NCBI GenBank assembly: GCA_963513935.1
Contig: OY740777.1
Span: forward strand, 11,333,092-11,397,091
Direction: 5' to 3'
Source of the DNA: Aphrophora alni
Taxonomy: Eukaryota > Arthropoda > Insecta > Hemiptera > Aphrophoridae
Length of the DNA stretch: 64,000 bases
Below the pieces are notes generated by a model. The model was not told where the DNA came from. It did no database searches and saw only the letters and a list, made by a program, of their open reading frames with translations. Of the stretch, positions 36,781-48,559 are shown piece after piece (the stretch's first letter is position 1; the number at the start of each line of letters is the position of its first letter). The position numbers were made by a program, and so were the translations under genes.

Positions 36781-37080
36781 TCAATTTTTGTGCAGCCCAA
36801 ACGTGTTACTTTATTTTAATAAAATTTGGCATATTTCTAGATGTTAAAATTTAGGGGTAGTTGCCAAAATAAAAATAAAAACACAAAATTACGATTTTAT
36901 CTAAATCTGTTCCAAAGATTTTCACTAAATTTTGCTCAAGTGTAGCCTCTAAGGACCCAAACAAAACCTATTGGTCGCCATCTTTCTAAAAATGTTTCTT
37001 TTTGAGTTAACGATAAAAAATAAAAACCGATCATGAGCTCGTTTGAAATACTTAATTCCTCAAAATTAAAGTTAAAATTT
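36781..37080 (+). repeat. Family C repeat
   Basis: Blocks GGGGTAGTTGCCAAAATAA, GCTCAAGTGTAGCCTCTAAG and TATTGGTCGCCATCTTTCT in family order. Similar order at 25.9 and 57.3 kb. Confidence 0.6.
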
Positions 37081-37349
37081 AAGTGAAAATTAACGACCCA
37101 ACCAGAGAGACATTAATCTATAATACAAAATATCACGAGGCATAATTGGAACCATGAATCATGGAATTACGATTTAAATCAAATACGATTTACACTAAGG
37201 AAGGAATCGAAACTAGTTTTGACTATTATTTAAATAAATAAACATTTCGTCAAAGAATTAAAACATTGACGAAATTGGCAGTCTTGATTTTGAGAAATTA
37301 CGTCTTTTTTTATAATTTCAAAATATCCCATTTTTTAAGGATAATATAA

Positions 37350-37650
37350 AGCAATAAAGCTTAAAGTTTCAAAATATTTTAATTTCTTTATAGACTATAT
37401 TTTGCTCATTTATATTTAAAAAATTTAAAATAATATTTTTTTGAAACTAAGCTTTATTGTTTTATTTTTCCTTGAATATGAAGTTTCAACAAAAAAATAT
37501 CTGCTGTTACATTAAAATTGCTCATTTTTTTAGTTTGGGTTCTTAGAGCCCACACTTATTTAAAATGTGATCAAAATTGTTAGAATTGATTTTAAGAAAA
37601 TCGTAATTGTGTTTTTATGTTAGTTACACCGAAAATTTTGAGTTATAATT
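37350..37650. repeat. Inverted pair joined to a minus-strand family C fragment
   Basis: A 33-bp block containing CAATAAAGCTT and GTTTCAAAA at 37350-37382 recurs inverted at about 37427-37463. A related block (AAAGCAATAACGCTTATG) lies next to the hammerhead-like copy at 62.2 kb. From 37530 a reversed family C piece follows. Confidence 0.5.
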
Positions 37651-37854
37651 TTTTTTTTTTTTTTATTTACGAGAAACGGTGAAAAAATACCCATATATAT
37701 AAATTTGTCAGGCAGATCGATAGACAGACAAAAATCATTCCCTAAATAACTTTCTTGAACTAGCGGGATATTAAAATGTAGCCTTATCATTTATATCAGC
37801 AGTAAAATCGATGTCAACTTTTCGATTCATCAGAACTTTATCTATGAGTTTAGT

Positions 37855-37937
37855 GTAGAATAAAAAATCGAAGACAAGATCTCACACGTTTATAAACGTA
37901 GTTTTTGTGAGATCTTGTGTTCGAGTTTTTGTTCTAC
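37855..37937. ncRNA. 83-nt near-perfect hairpin, role unknown
   Basis: Two 32-nt arms (37855-37886 and 37906-37937) pair with only three mismatches around a 19-nt loop that itself starts with the perfect palindrome CGTTTATAAACG. The size and shape resemble a microRNA precursor, but the almost complete pairing to both ends fits a tiny foldback MITE equally well. No TA or other target duplication is evident. Confidence 0.5.
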
Positions 37938-38101
37938 GTAATATTATCTCGCAAGTCAAGCTCAATATTTATTTATATAAGTTTAGGTTATGAAATAAAA
38001 TAAAATAAAAATGAATAAAACTGTAATTTTTGATTACATTTATCATTTCTTCCTTTAGACTTCAGTGTTCGGTAATAAGTAGGTATGTGAAAAAGTTAAC
38101 G

Positions 38102-38120
38102 TTAGGTTAGGTTAGGTTAG
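38102..38120 (+). repeat. Interstitial (TTAGG)n
   Basis: Three perfect TTAGG units plus TTAG. Confidence 0.8.
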
Positions 38121-39549
38121 ATGCAATGGGTATAAAACACATATTTATTGTAAATTCATGTTTTAACAACAACAAAAAACCCGCTAAGTGTTACTTAACT
38201 CTGGCTTTTCGAGGTGGTCAAAAGAGAGATTACATTATTCAGAAGTAGGGGAAGCGGAAAAAAAAGAAGAGCCAATTACAGACTGAGGCAAGATTGATTG
38301 CTATAGCAACGGAAAGCTGTGGCTGCTCCAGCTACCGTGCTATACCCCCTCTCCCCCTTACAATCGATATTTCACCAGAACATATTTTATTCTTATTCTT
38401 CTCTATACATTTACTATGCTTAATTAACATTCTGGAATATAAGTTTGTTTTCAAAGATTTTTTTTTCGCTATATTTCAAGTTGATTTACGTTTGATCTTT
38501 TGTTGTAATACATTTCTGTGTAAAATTATTTCCTGAGGTGTAATTTAAAGGTAATTAAAGTCACAGGGTGGTATGAAAATGCCTTAAACTTGGAAGAAAT
38601 TGGTTTATAATTTTCGTATATCTGGACACACACAATAAACGATTGTAGGGTAGTTTCGTATTTTTGTTAAGATAGAACCCTCCATTCGCTTCGCTCGTCC
38701 TTCCGCGCCTTAAACAGTTGTTCAAAACACGAATTTTCTTTTGATTTAAACTAAAAGGATTTAATACAGCGTCCCCCCTCTTTCTTTTGCCCTATTTAGC
38801 GTAATTTTCCTTTAAATTAAGCTTCTGCTATTTTTATTTAACAGGAAAGAAATTGTCTGGATGAACTTCTTACTTACTAAATTCAGAGTTTAAATGTCGG
38901 TATTCAAAACTAAATTTCATCTATCCCTAATGTCAATTAGTCATTTTCATTTAACTGTGGTTTTCAGTTCCACTTCATATTTTACCAGATTTTAATATAA
39001 ATAAGTCTTGTACTTTTTGAGAAATTAGACCTTCATTAACAGTATTATAGACAGATTATTTTCAAAAAAATAATTCGAATTTTCCGTCAAATTTCTCGTT
39101 TTTGTTCTTTTGATTCCAAAATAAATTGTTATTGTCTTTATCGTCAGTTCTCTGCTGCCCGATTGTGAGTATATTTTGACCTCATGTAATGACTATTATA
39201 TATTTTTTATTTTCTCGACAACTCATAATCTGTTAGTAATTATTAAACTAAAATTCAATTCTGGTTTTAAAATTTTTTGATAATGTTGGATTGTTCATAT
39301 CATTGATATAGTTAAATAGAACATTTGCCATAATTTATGTTTAGAAAAATTAATACACTACCAGAGTATAGATCAACTCTCGGTTTAAAGTGTAAAATTA
39401 AATTAGGATAAAAGAGAAAACAGATAGGCCTAGTAGCCTAGGGTCGTGTTGGAAATTAAAACTATGTCTATAATATAAGAAAAATAACTTAAGCCTAAAA
39501 CTAGAGCTGAACAGTCAAAGCAAATAAGGAAAAACAAGGATTTCTAAAA
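38121..39549. other. AT-rich noncoding stretch
   Basis: A small GC-richer piece at 38290-38365 (CTGTGGCTGCTCCAGCTACC) and a CGCTTCGCTCGTCC word near 38690 stand out. No gene model could be built. Confidence 0.4.
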
Positions 39550-39910
39550 TTACAACGGCATGATGAAGCGCCTTGCGTTACACTAAGGTCCATTTTAGCC
39601 GCACCTTGGCCAAAGAGTGTTAAAGAGGTGCAAGACTAAATATTAGCTAAGACTAAATACACACGTCATCAGATAAAACCACCACACACAGGTTTGCACT
39701 TCACAAAGTACAGCAAGCAACAGATTGTATAGGATGGAGCCAACAGGAAGTAGTCCTAACAGGGGTAAACATCCTTCTTTCCCCTCTTCCAAGAGTTTAG
39801 TCTTCGATCGCGTCATGATTACCATTTTGGGAATAATCGGCAAAACTTCAGCCTTATTTAAAATAGAAGAATTTCAGACTTTTAATTCAGTTTTTAGCCA
39901 TAGCTAAATA
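39550..39910. other. GC-richer single-copy patch
   Basis: Overlapping 60- and 66-codon frames on opposite strands, neither recognisable. Composition is unlike the flanks. May be conserved non-coding or old exonic DNA. Confidence 0.25.
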
Positions 39911-40149
39911 AATATGTTGAAGCAAAAACAACTTAATAAAAGCATAAATAAATTCCTTGTTTCTAAATTAGTTTGGTTGATAGAATTATCTGATAACTTT
40001 ATAGGTATATGAGGTTTCAATTAGTTTCCGTTTATGTAGCAAGTTTTTAAGCAAGTTTATGTAGCAAGTTTACTATTTAGCCTCTTGTGCAGACTATTAA
40101 ACCAATAGACTATGTTTGGGTTTTTCTTTCTTTTATGTTTAGTTTCACA

Positions 40150-40183
40150 CTTGATAACGAGAGTTGATTTATGCTCTCGAAAC
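40150..40183 (+). ncRNA. Hammerhead-like motif
   Basis: CTTGATAA, one C, a perfect 5-bp stem GAGAG/CTCTC with a 10-nt loop, then GAAACGTCG. The core has drifted from CTGATGA (an inserted T, and G to A). The stem differs in sequence from the related copy at 8794 but remains fully paired. Confidence 0.45.
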
Positions 40184-40254
40184 GTCGTGTATTAATTTTC
40201 CATACACAAGTGGTACATATGTGCGATTAAACCATATTAATAATAAAATTCAAT

Positions 40255-40400
40255 ATTACGATTTTTTAAAAGTTGGCTGTTACCTTGACCAAAATTTGCC
40301 TTTAAGGACACAATGAAAAAGTTTTGGTCTCATCTAACAAAAACGGTTCGTGCTTTATCGGTAAAAATCCAAAAATCTGTATGAAGTCCGTAAGGATCTT
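40255..40400 (+). repeat. Family C repeat fragment
   Basis: TTGACCAAAATTTGCCTTTA with AAGGACACA, then GGTTCGTGCTTTATCGGTAA, parallel to the 57.3 kb copy (TCGTGAATTATCGGTAA). Confidence 0.45.
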
Positions 40401-40730
40401 GATAATTCATTTTAGAATGCAGCCTATAATGACCGATACAAAATTTATACTAATGATATAATTGGATATTAGGCCTATCATTAAAGAAAATATTTAAAAA
40501 AAATTGAATAGACCTGTTAAGAACAACTAATTTCTTGAAATCAGCAACACAGTACAGGGTTCAAGAAAATGTGAAGGCTAATGTCTCAAAATTGTGTGAT
40601 CCAGGACATGTAAAGTAATTGATAGTTCAGGAATAATTAATTGTTAAAAAAAGAAACTGAAACCGTCTTTAAAAATTCAAATGTGTCTTGCGCAAACAGT
40701 TTAGATTATTTTTAATTATATATATTTAAT

Positions 40731-40734
<4 letters not shown>

Positions 40735-40789
<55 letters not shown>
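40735..40789 (+). repeat. Poly(A) tract (55 A)
   Basis: Fifty-five uninterrupted A residues. This length suggests a young retroposition tail on the plus strand, but I found no target-site duplication and no recognisable body upstream, so a simple homopolymer expansion is equally possible. Confidence 0.9.
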
Positions 40790-40793
<4 letters not shown>

Positions 40794-41430
40794 GCGAGAT
40801 TCTTCTATAGCCACTTTTCTCCCCACAAGACAAGAGTCCGATAGTAAAAAACAAAACGCTTTTCGTTTAGAAGATGCAATTTTATCGATTAAATTGGCCT
40901 CTTATGGAGATTGCGATACGGAAAATGTATCCTTATTTGGGGGGTCAACATAATTTGTTTTAACAACTTATTTTATAAGAGCACTCTTTTTTATTAAAAA
41001 AATAAATCTGGTGGTAATATGTTTAAAAAATATCTTCATTTCAAAAGCTTCTACAAAAAAAAAGTAGTTAGGAACAAAATTGTGAAGAAAAGGAGATGTT
41101 TGTATTCGATTGGTCTATTCAGCCTGTTGTTACATAACCTCCAAATTTACACGTCTATTTTAAACAATTAGCTACATGTGTAGAAATTATAGATGGATTT
41201 CAATGAAACTTTAAGAAAAGATGTATTTGTAAGTGTTATCAATTACACAAAATCGGGGAAAAAAAACAATAAAAAAGAAGCTACAACAGCATTTTTTGAG
41301 AAAAAAAGTTTCAGATCTTGTACAAATAAGCTGTATAGACTCTTATAAATTGTAGATTATTAAATTATTAAAAGTATTTTGTAATAAATTTGTAAATAAT
41401 TATTAAGATGCTACACTTTATAGACTAAAA
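40790..41430. other. AT-rich noncoding stretch
   Basis: Nothing recognised. Confidence 0.5.
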
Positions 41431-41434
41431 CTTG

Positions 41435-41622
41435 AACACAAATTCTAACAAATAATTTATTTAAACGCGTTTCAACAACAAAGTCTCCATCTTCAGTAAC
41501 GTACAAGATAAGATAACTAAATTAAAACTAACCTAGTACTTGCAGACCTGTATTGAAGATGGCTACTTTCTCGTTGAAACGCGTTTGAATAAATAAACGT
41601 ACTAATTGTGAGAATTTGTGTT
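41435..41622. mobile_element. Head-to-head pair of hammerhead-like element ends
   Basis: The left copy reads on minus (CTGAAGA at 41490-41496, GAAACGCGTTT, tail TAGAATTTGTGTT). The right copy reads on plus (TTGAAGA at 41553-41559, GAAACGCGTTTGAATAAATA, tail GAGAATTTGTGTTTTATTC). They match over about 65 bp with about 85% identity and are separated by about 55 bp. The stems between core and GAAAC are poorly paired in both. Such inverted pairs are known for Penelope-like insertions. Confidence 0.55.
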
Positions 41623-41878
41623 TTATTCGATCAAGTAATTAATGTGAGTCACTAATATTCAAAACGTAACCTAAAAACACGCATTTCTTAAGAGAAATAA
41701 TTAAACCATTAGGTCCTAAAGACATTTTTGTGCGATACTACAATATTATTTTTGTTTTTATTGATAGGTGGGTCGGAAAGTTAGTGCAACCCATTTGTAT
41801 CCACTTTTTAAATATAAAATATCAAATATCAAAGTCCTCTTTTCCTATCCTTGAGCCTATATTGAGGCCGATTAATAC

Positions 41879-42438
41879 ACAGAATGTCCTACAAATGTGA
41901 ACTGGTTATTCATTTTTGAATTAATTATATAAAAACGAAAAAATAAATTAATTAAAATGTAGTCAAATTCCACTTTAATAGTTCATCCGCCATTTTGTTC
42001 TTTCACAAAAAACATTATAACTCCAGAAATATACCACATAAGTTAAGTTTGGTATAAGCATTTTGTATGTTAAGTTTTACAAGTGTATTAAATATACAGA
42101 CTTTACTATTATTATTTTCAAAATGGCGGAAGTTTAAAACTCTTAACGTCGAATATCTCCAAAATTGATAACTTTTAAAAGTTTAAATCACCGCCTTTTT
42201 TAAAATTATAAAAATAAAGTATTTACGTTTGGTACAATTTTAAAACTTAACATACAAGTCTAGCAAACCCTGAACTCAATATCTTATCTTTTTCTGGAGT
42301 TATAATAGTTTTCGTAAAAGAACAAGATGGCGGAAAATGAAACGAAATTTGACTATATGTTATTTGTTATTTTTTGTACCTTTTGATGTGCATAATCCGA
42401 AAATGAATAGTAGGTCCACCTTTTCGGGACATCCTGTA
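41879..42438. mobile_element. Family B foldback element, about 560 bp
   Basis: Ends CACAGAATGTCCTAC and (minus) TACAGGATGTCCCG are matching terminal repeats. Both arms carry, in mirror order, CCGCCATNTTGTTCTTT, then AAA.CATTATAACTCCAGAA or its ACTATTATAACTCCAGAA counterpart, then TTGTATGTTAAGTTTTA. Each arm is therefore about 220 bp. It is the clearest family B copy and has no coding capacity. Confidence 0.7.
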
Positions 42439-42665
42439 TATAATAACAACAATAACTATTATAAAATTCATCTAAAGTATAAATTCAGCAATAAACTAAA
42501 TATAGACCTATATGTTTTTTTTCAGTCCTCAGCGAAGTATCAAACCATTCAGGAGTGCTTTAATAAATGATGATGAGAACTATCTTAGCAAACAGGTGTT
42601 AGGGGGGTTGAAGGGGGAAATAATTAAAACGGTGTGAAAAGAGCGCAAGTTTATTGTTAGGTTAT

Positions 42666-42862
42666 GTTAGATAAGTGTCAGATGGGAGGTGCGGATGACG
42701 TAATATGGCAATAAATCCGAGAGATAAGGTAGATAGTTCCGCCACTGGCCACCACAGCTGTTGAGCGCACAAGTCTCCCGTCGCCATATTGATCACGGAC
42801 CACGTGGTTAGCAGGTTGTATTCGTACCATGGGAGGTTATGTTGGAGGTATATTAGTTTCAT
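42666..42862 (-). CDS. Candidate first coding exon, Mpv17/PMP22-like (tentative)
   Basis: From ATG at 42862 the minus strand reads MKLIYLQHN, LPWYEYNLLTT, WSVINMATGDLCAQQL. The pattern Y-x-L-L-T-x(5)-N-x(2)-x-G-D-x(2)-x-Q resembles the N-terminal membrane segment of Mpv17/PMP22 family proteins (mitochondrial or peroxisomal inner-membrane channels). The 5' position of the motif and an ATG just upstream fit a first exon. The local GC content is far above the flanks. Against it: no consensus donor follows (only GTGGTG- or GTGGCG-like sites near 42755), no second exon was found, and the frame ends in a stop at 42666-42668. It could also be a chance match or a dead copy. Confidence 0.3.
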
Positions 42863-43024
42863 TAGAATATTTATTATACATTTTCAGAATATTTTTATTT
42901 TCTTATACAATCTGGTAAAACATTAATTTCTTATGGAAATATATTTTTTGATGTCCCTTGAATCTATACATTAAACCAGATTTGTGATCAAATTTTATAT
43001 ATATGGGCATATTTTGAGAGAATT

Positions 43025-43200
43025 TTTGCCTTTTTTTTAAAGCGAAATTTGGAGATAGTTGTCATAAAATGAAACTATAAATTTCGATTTCTAAATCCGG
43101 GATTAAAGATTTTGGTATAATTTGTTTAAAATGTAGTTTCTAAAAAAAAAAAAAAGTTCAAGATGGTGTTAATAAAATATGTATTTTTTTCAAAATAAGG
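43025..43200 (+). repeat. Family C repeat fragment
   Basis: GGAGATAGTTGTCATAAAAT, TTTGGTATAATTTGTTTAAA with TGTAGTTTCTAA, and AAGATGGTGTTAATAAA follow the family order, but eroded. A 14-A run lies at about 43141-43155. Confidence 0.4.
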
Positions 43201-44800
43201 TATACTGATTTAGGTGAAATGACTTTAAATAGTTTAAAGTATAAAAAGGTAATCTAAAGGGTATAAAGTCCGAAGTCCGTTAAGCAAAATAAATATAAAA
43301 ATTCTTTAGAACAAACAAAAGTGAAACTCTAAATTGACAACTTATATGTTATTTCAGTAACAGATTTTGTCCTTGAATTGTTAACATAATAAATTTGTAA
43401 ATAAAAAAATCTCTATTTTTTAGTACGTCATATTTTTTATAATAAACATTTTAGAATTTACGTCTTTTTTTTTCATTTTTTTCATTGGCTATACAAATTT
43501 TCAGTAAAGGCGTCCCAGAGAATGTTTACATTTTGGCGTTAATCAAAAAATTTAGAGTTAAAATAATTCGATAATGAATGGGGTTTTTTCACAAACTCTA
43601 AGAAATGGATGGTCAGCATTTGCCGAATTCGGATTTGACATTAGTAGTTAGATTTGGTCTAGAAGCTTTCCGGATTTTCAAACGCATCCAAAAATTTAAA
43701 AAAAATATTTATTAGTAGATTAAAAAAAAATAGATCTGGGTCTTCGTGAACAAAATTTAAACAGTTTAAACGTATCACATATAGCCTAATAAATAATATA
43801 AAATCCCTTATTTAATATTATTATTATAAGGTTCACAGTCTTGCTCGTTGCATTCTCCACCTGTGAAGGATATTTATAGCGCGCGACTAAATTTTATTTT
43901 ATTATACTCTATTTGTTGTGTTGATGTCATCAGTGTGTAAATTAACCTCTGTGCTAGAAGAAGAGAGGGTGTAGAAGAGAGAGAGAGGGAAAGAGTACAC
44001 GACATGTATTGTGCAAAGTGAATCATTAGGCTTAACATCACTTGGCGTCAAGTTTCAATTTATTATTTAGCTAAAACGTGTTATAAAGCTGTAGAAAATA
44101 AATTATTTAATTTAAAATTATTGTAGGGATATGTTGTATGTTTATCTGTATATTTGTTTTTTCTTCTTTTTAAATAACAGTTAAAAGGTTTTGAAGAAAA
44201 TTTAAAATACGTGGTTCAATTTGAGAAAAGTTCAAAACTCGTCATATCCAATCAATCTCGTTTAGTGCAAATCTTCCTAAAATTTACAAAAGATTAATTG
44301 ATTCTTAATTTTTATATAGATCACCTACTTTAAATTTTTAAATATAAGAGAATTTATTGCTGGTATAGAAAAGATATTGTTTATTGACAGTGTTGAGTAA
44401 GGAGAATTTTAATATTTCCAAATTCTTCATTATGAGTCATATTCTAAAATACACAATACTTATATTTCCGAATCAATCCATTAAAGTTTGCTTATCATAA
44501 ATGTGATTATTTTTTGTTTAACGCGAAAACCTCTATTTATTGAACTCAAGAAAGAGTAAAGAAATACCAATAATATTAAATCAGTTAGTGTAAATATCTA
44601 AATAATGATGTTATGAAAATAATCTGTTTGTAAATTTCAAAAGGACGTCTCTATAAGTTGTTTTTTCATTAAAAAACTTTCCTTTTAATTCTTATATAAG
44701 GTCGTGCAATACCTCATTTTATTCATGTTAAAAATCAGCCTTCTACAATAAAACTGAAAAGTTATGACAATAAATGCAAAATGAAAATAATTCATAAATC
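43201..44800. other. AT-rich noncoding stretch
   Basis: Contains GAGAGAGAGG near 43976-43990. No ORF over 60 codons and no repeat-family copy that I could place. Confidence 0.45.
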
Positions 44801-44801
44801 A

Positions 44802-44803
<2 letters not shown>

Positions 44804-44858
<55 letters not shown>
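44804..44858. repeat. (TA)n microsatellite
   Basis: About 27 TA units. Confidence 0.95.
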
Positions 44859-44860
<2 letters not shown>

Positions 44861-45710
44861 AGCAGTCGATTTCTACAAACCTGTACTGTATTTCAATGCA
44901 ATTTAAAAAATGTTCGTTTTTTAAGATAAGAGTCTCTGATTTTCAAGGCTTTAATGTGGATCCATAGGGCGGATTCTTTGGAGTTTGATCAAAATTCATT
45001 CTCATATTTAGGGTGAATTTTAAGATATTCATATATTATATTTGTATCTTAATCTTCCTAATAAGGATAAGACACAGGCCTACAGAATTATGATAATTAG
45101 GTAAATAATCATTTACCTAATTATTTTCAGTTAGAGAAAATATTGCTTAATTTTTGTTTTACACAGAAATAAATATACCACATGTTCAAAAACTTTGCAG
45201 ACAATTTTGAAAATGGTTCTATAGCCTACATTAAAGCAATTAAAAGAACCTCTTTTGACAATATGCCCTATCTTGCTTCGTTGTTTGTCCGTCTTTCTGT
45301 TTGTGTTTTCTACATAATAATTAATAACTCAAGAACCATAATAGCTAAAACATTTTAATTTTGCAGTTATTAATGCATAATTGTATATTTTCTGTCAATG
45401 TTATTTTTTCAAATGGGGAACGTTTCAAAAATTAAAAATTCAATAATTTACATTTGACCAAAAATGTTTTGATTTTATGAAACTTTTACCATTTTGAAAT
45501 TGTTGAAGTAATAACATCGAAAGAAAATACACAATTAGACATTAACAACTGAAAAATCAAATTGTAAAAAAAACACTAATAGACGGACGGACAAAGAAGC
45601 GAGAGAGGCCATATTGCCATAGAAACGGTTTTGATTGCTTTGATGTATAGAACAATTTCCCAAATTTGCTGTAAAAATTTTCGAACATTCACTATATATT
45701 ATTGTTTCGA

Positions 45711-45714
<4 letters not shown>

Positions 45715-45772
<58 letters not shown>
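45715..45772. repeat. (TA)n microsatellite
   Basis: About 29 TA units, 0.9 kb from the previous array. It yields spurious Tyr-Ile open frames on both strands. Confidence 0.95.
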
Positions 45773-45774
<2 letters not shown>

Positions 45775-45974
45775 GGTTTTGCTCTCCTCTCCCTCCCCCA
45801 TTCAACTATCAACCCTTTCTCTACTCTAATAAATAAGCGAGAATGTAAGAAAAGGACGAAATAAAACGAAAACAATTCAAACATAAATACCTCTGTATAC
45901 ACTCAATAAATATAAGAACAAAATTTTAATATTTAAAAAATACTTACACAATATATATAAACACGTTTCTCTAT

Positions 45975-46181
45975 TTATCTTGAAGTAAATAAATGTACAA
46001 TAACTCTACAAATACATGTCGTACATTTTAAATGTAATAAAATTGCTGACAAAATATAACTCCCAGGACGGGCGATAAATCGTAAGGTTTTAAGGGAAGC
46101 GAAGTTTTCCTGACCATTTCCTCCGGCCACCTCCTCCAGAAGGTATGACATACTGGAGGGATGTCTTCCCGAATCTTCCAT
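45975..46181 (-). other. GC-rich patch with a 68-codon open frame
   Basis: The minus-strand frame starts MEDSGRHPSSMSYLLEEVAG and is GC-rich only for its first 45 codons (to about 46045). That could mark an exon fragment or a conserved UTR. No strong acceptor precedes it, and the protein is not recognised. Confidence 0.2.
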
Positions 46182-46199
46182 ATGAACACACAGTTGATT

Positions 46200-47900
46200 T
46201 AGTATTATTCCTCTTTTAAACGGTATCGTATTCTTTCTTGTACCAAACTGACTTTGATATCGCTAAATGTTGCTTTCTTTTTATTCCTTTTATCTTTGTT
46301 CAGTTTTGAAATCGAATTAAATATTATGGATGTGATTTTGAGATGTTTTATAAATTAGTTTTTATCACACTTGAACTTTGAACATTGTTTTGCGGAATTT
46401 AAAGTGGTGTAACACAAAATCTTCTTTAATATTTTCAACCTTATAAGAGAAAAAATAAATAAATAAAATCTGGCATTCGTCATGACCCAAAATGTGTTTA
46501 GATATACCGGTAATTATGTGTAAAATGTTGACAATATTTGTTTCAACAAGGAAATTAATTGAACCCTTCATAAAAGTTTCAGATTAAAAAAACGCTGCAT
46601 TACATGAACTATTTGACTGATCATCAAGATGTACATAATCAGAACTCGACAGGTCATTATGAAGACGGATTTGCCTAAAAACTTCAAATAAACTAAACTT
46701 AAAGGACGTTACAATCAGCTGTATATCTCTCCAAACTTCAAACCATATCAACCATCGTTTCCAAAACCAATTTTATAAATTTCTTAACAGATGATTCATT
46801 AAAATAAAACAAAGTTGAGGTTTATCAATTAGATCCATGAAAGATTATCTAATATTAGTTGTATTGTTAAATTCACCCCTATTGTGTACTTTTAATTGAC
46901 AAAACTACAACAAAAATCTTCTCAAACAAATTATCACAAGGAAAATTAATAGTTTAATAGTATTCAATCAGTTTGAACGTCAATCTACATTTTACTTCTT
47001 AATTTATTTGTTCTATTGGAATTATACAAATCAACAGAGACACTTGTCTACGACATTTGATGCATTTGATGAAGACCTAATAACACGAACATATTCTTTT
47101 TGAATATCAAACAAAAATATAGTATTTTTGTTTTTAGAGGAAGAAATAATAACTTACTTTGTCCACCGTCATTGAAAAATAAATAGTGTGATACATTTTG
47201 GACAAACGGGAATAAAAATTTATTTGAAGTAAGTTCACTTTGTGATCAAGGAGATTTTAAATATAAAGGTTAAAGAAAAAACCAGGAATATATTAAATCT
47301 GTTAATAAAATAAATATATTAAAAATGAAAACAAAATTAATGTGGATAAAATTATACGTCGTGTTAAATACAAAATTACTGTCAATTATAAACAGGAATT
47401 TATTTAAAAATTTGCCATCTCATAATTTATTCAAAATTAAAAGGAAAATTGCCAGAAGTAAGACCTTAATTTATTTAATGTCCTTTTTGCCTTTTTAAAG
47501 CAGAACCTCAATAAATGTTCTTAAATGGACAGAATAACCGCACACCTTCCGTTTCCTTCAACACTTCCTTACGTTTAGCTTCTTCCAACACCATATCTTC
47601 CCTTATTCTTTGACCTTGAAATTTCATTCCAGGATTATAGTTCCATCCATCGGCATTATTAATCATTTACTACATCTTCAACGGGTATTTGTTCCTTAGA
47701 ATCCATATATTGTTAGATATCACCATATTATCAGAAATCTGTTGTAACTCGCACACTTCGTTCTTGATAACTTACTGTCTAAATTTTACAAAACACGTTT
47801 GTATTTATTATCCAATTTTAGTTGCTGTCAGTAGCTCTCTCTACAAAACCCCTTCGATTTTTTTCTAATCCTGCTTTTCGCATCCTCGTACAATCCATCT
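46200..47900. other. AT-rich noncoding stretch
   Basis: A degenerate TTTGATGAAGACC..GAACA near 47069 recalls the hammerhead-like family but lacks a stem. Otherwise empty. Confidence 0.4.
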
Positions 47901-47929
47901 TTCACCAGCCTAAAAGTACCATCAGGGGC

Positions 47930-48130
47930 TTCGTTACAATCAGTACAGAGTGGTAATCCTGAAGTATCCTAGCTGTATCTACAGATTTCCTCTTCCAGTT
48001 GTGTATTAAATCCTTTACTTTCATCTTCTTTATCAGGTCTTTATTGACCAACTCTTGTTCTCTTCTTATCATGAAACTTGTATTCGAGAGCTAGATAAGG
48101 AGAAGATGGACGAGATGATTTTTCCGTTTT
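47930..48130 (-). repeat. Family A dispersed repeat, copy 6
   Basis: Minus strand: TCTCGAATACAAGTTTCATG, AAGAGAACAAGAGTTGGTCA, CTGTAGATACAGCTAGGATA and CTTCAGGATTACC. Block order is intact, with moderate divergence. Confidence 0.7.
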
Positions 48131-48559
48131 AAACCACAAAAAAACTCCTGCAATTTTTACCTTTCCCGCACATTGACTGCAGTTCCATCTTTTCTGAAGG
48201 TGGTTGCAGGTTAGTTACCGTCACATTGAGCATACCATCATTTCTGTCTTATCTCTGTAAATCTGAAAGAAGACTCTGTTAAAAAAATAAAATAAATTCT
48301 TTTACTCTAAACAGAGGAAAAATTTCGTCCGTATATTTCATATTTCTAAATTCCTTTCTACAAACTTCAGTGCCACTGGTTCTTTGCGGTACAAATTATT
48401 ACTAAGATAATAATGAATCATTAAAAGTATATATTACAGTTTTAAATGAATATTTGTCTTATACATCATATGTATAAATATATGTGTACCAATATATTAT
48501 CATTATAAAAAAGTATTCTTTTTAATCGCCTTTTAAAACATCGCCCACAACTCAACAAA

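Noticed and set aside
47060..47100. Another hammerhead-like copy (TTTGATGAAGACC..GAACA)
   Set aside because: The stem cannot pair and GAAA is lost, so it is not counted with the supported copies.
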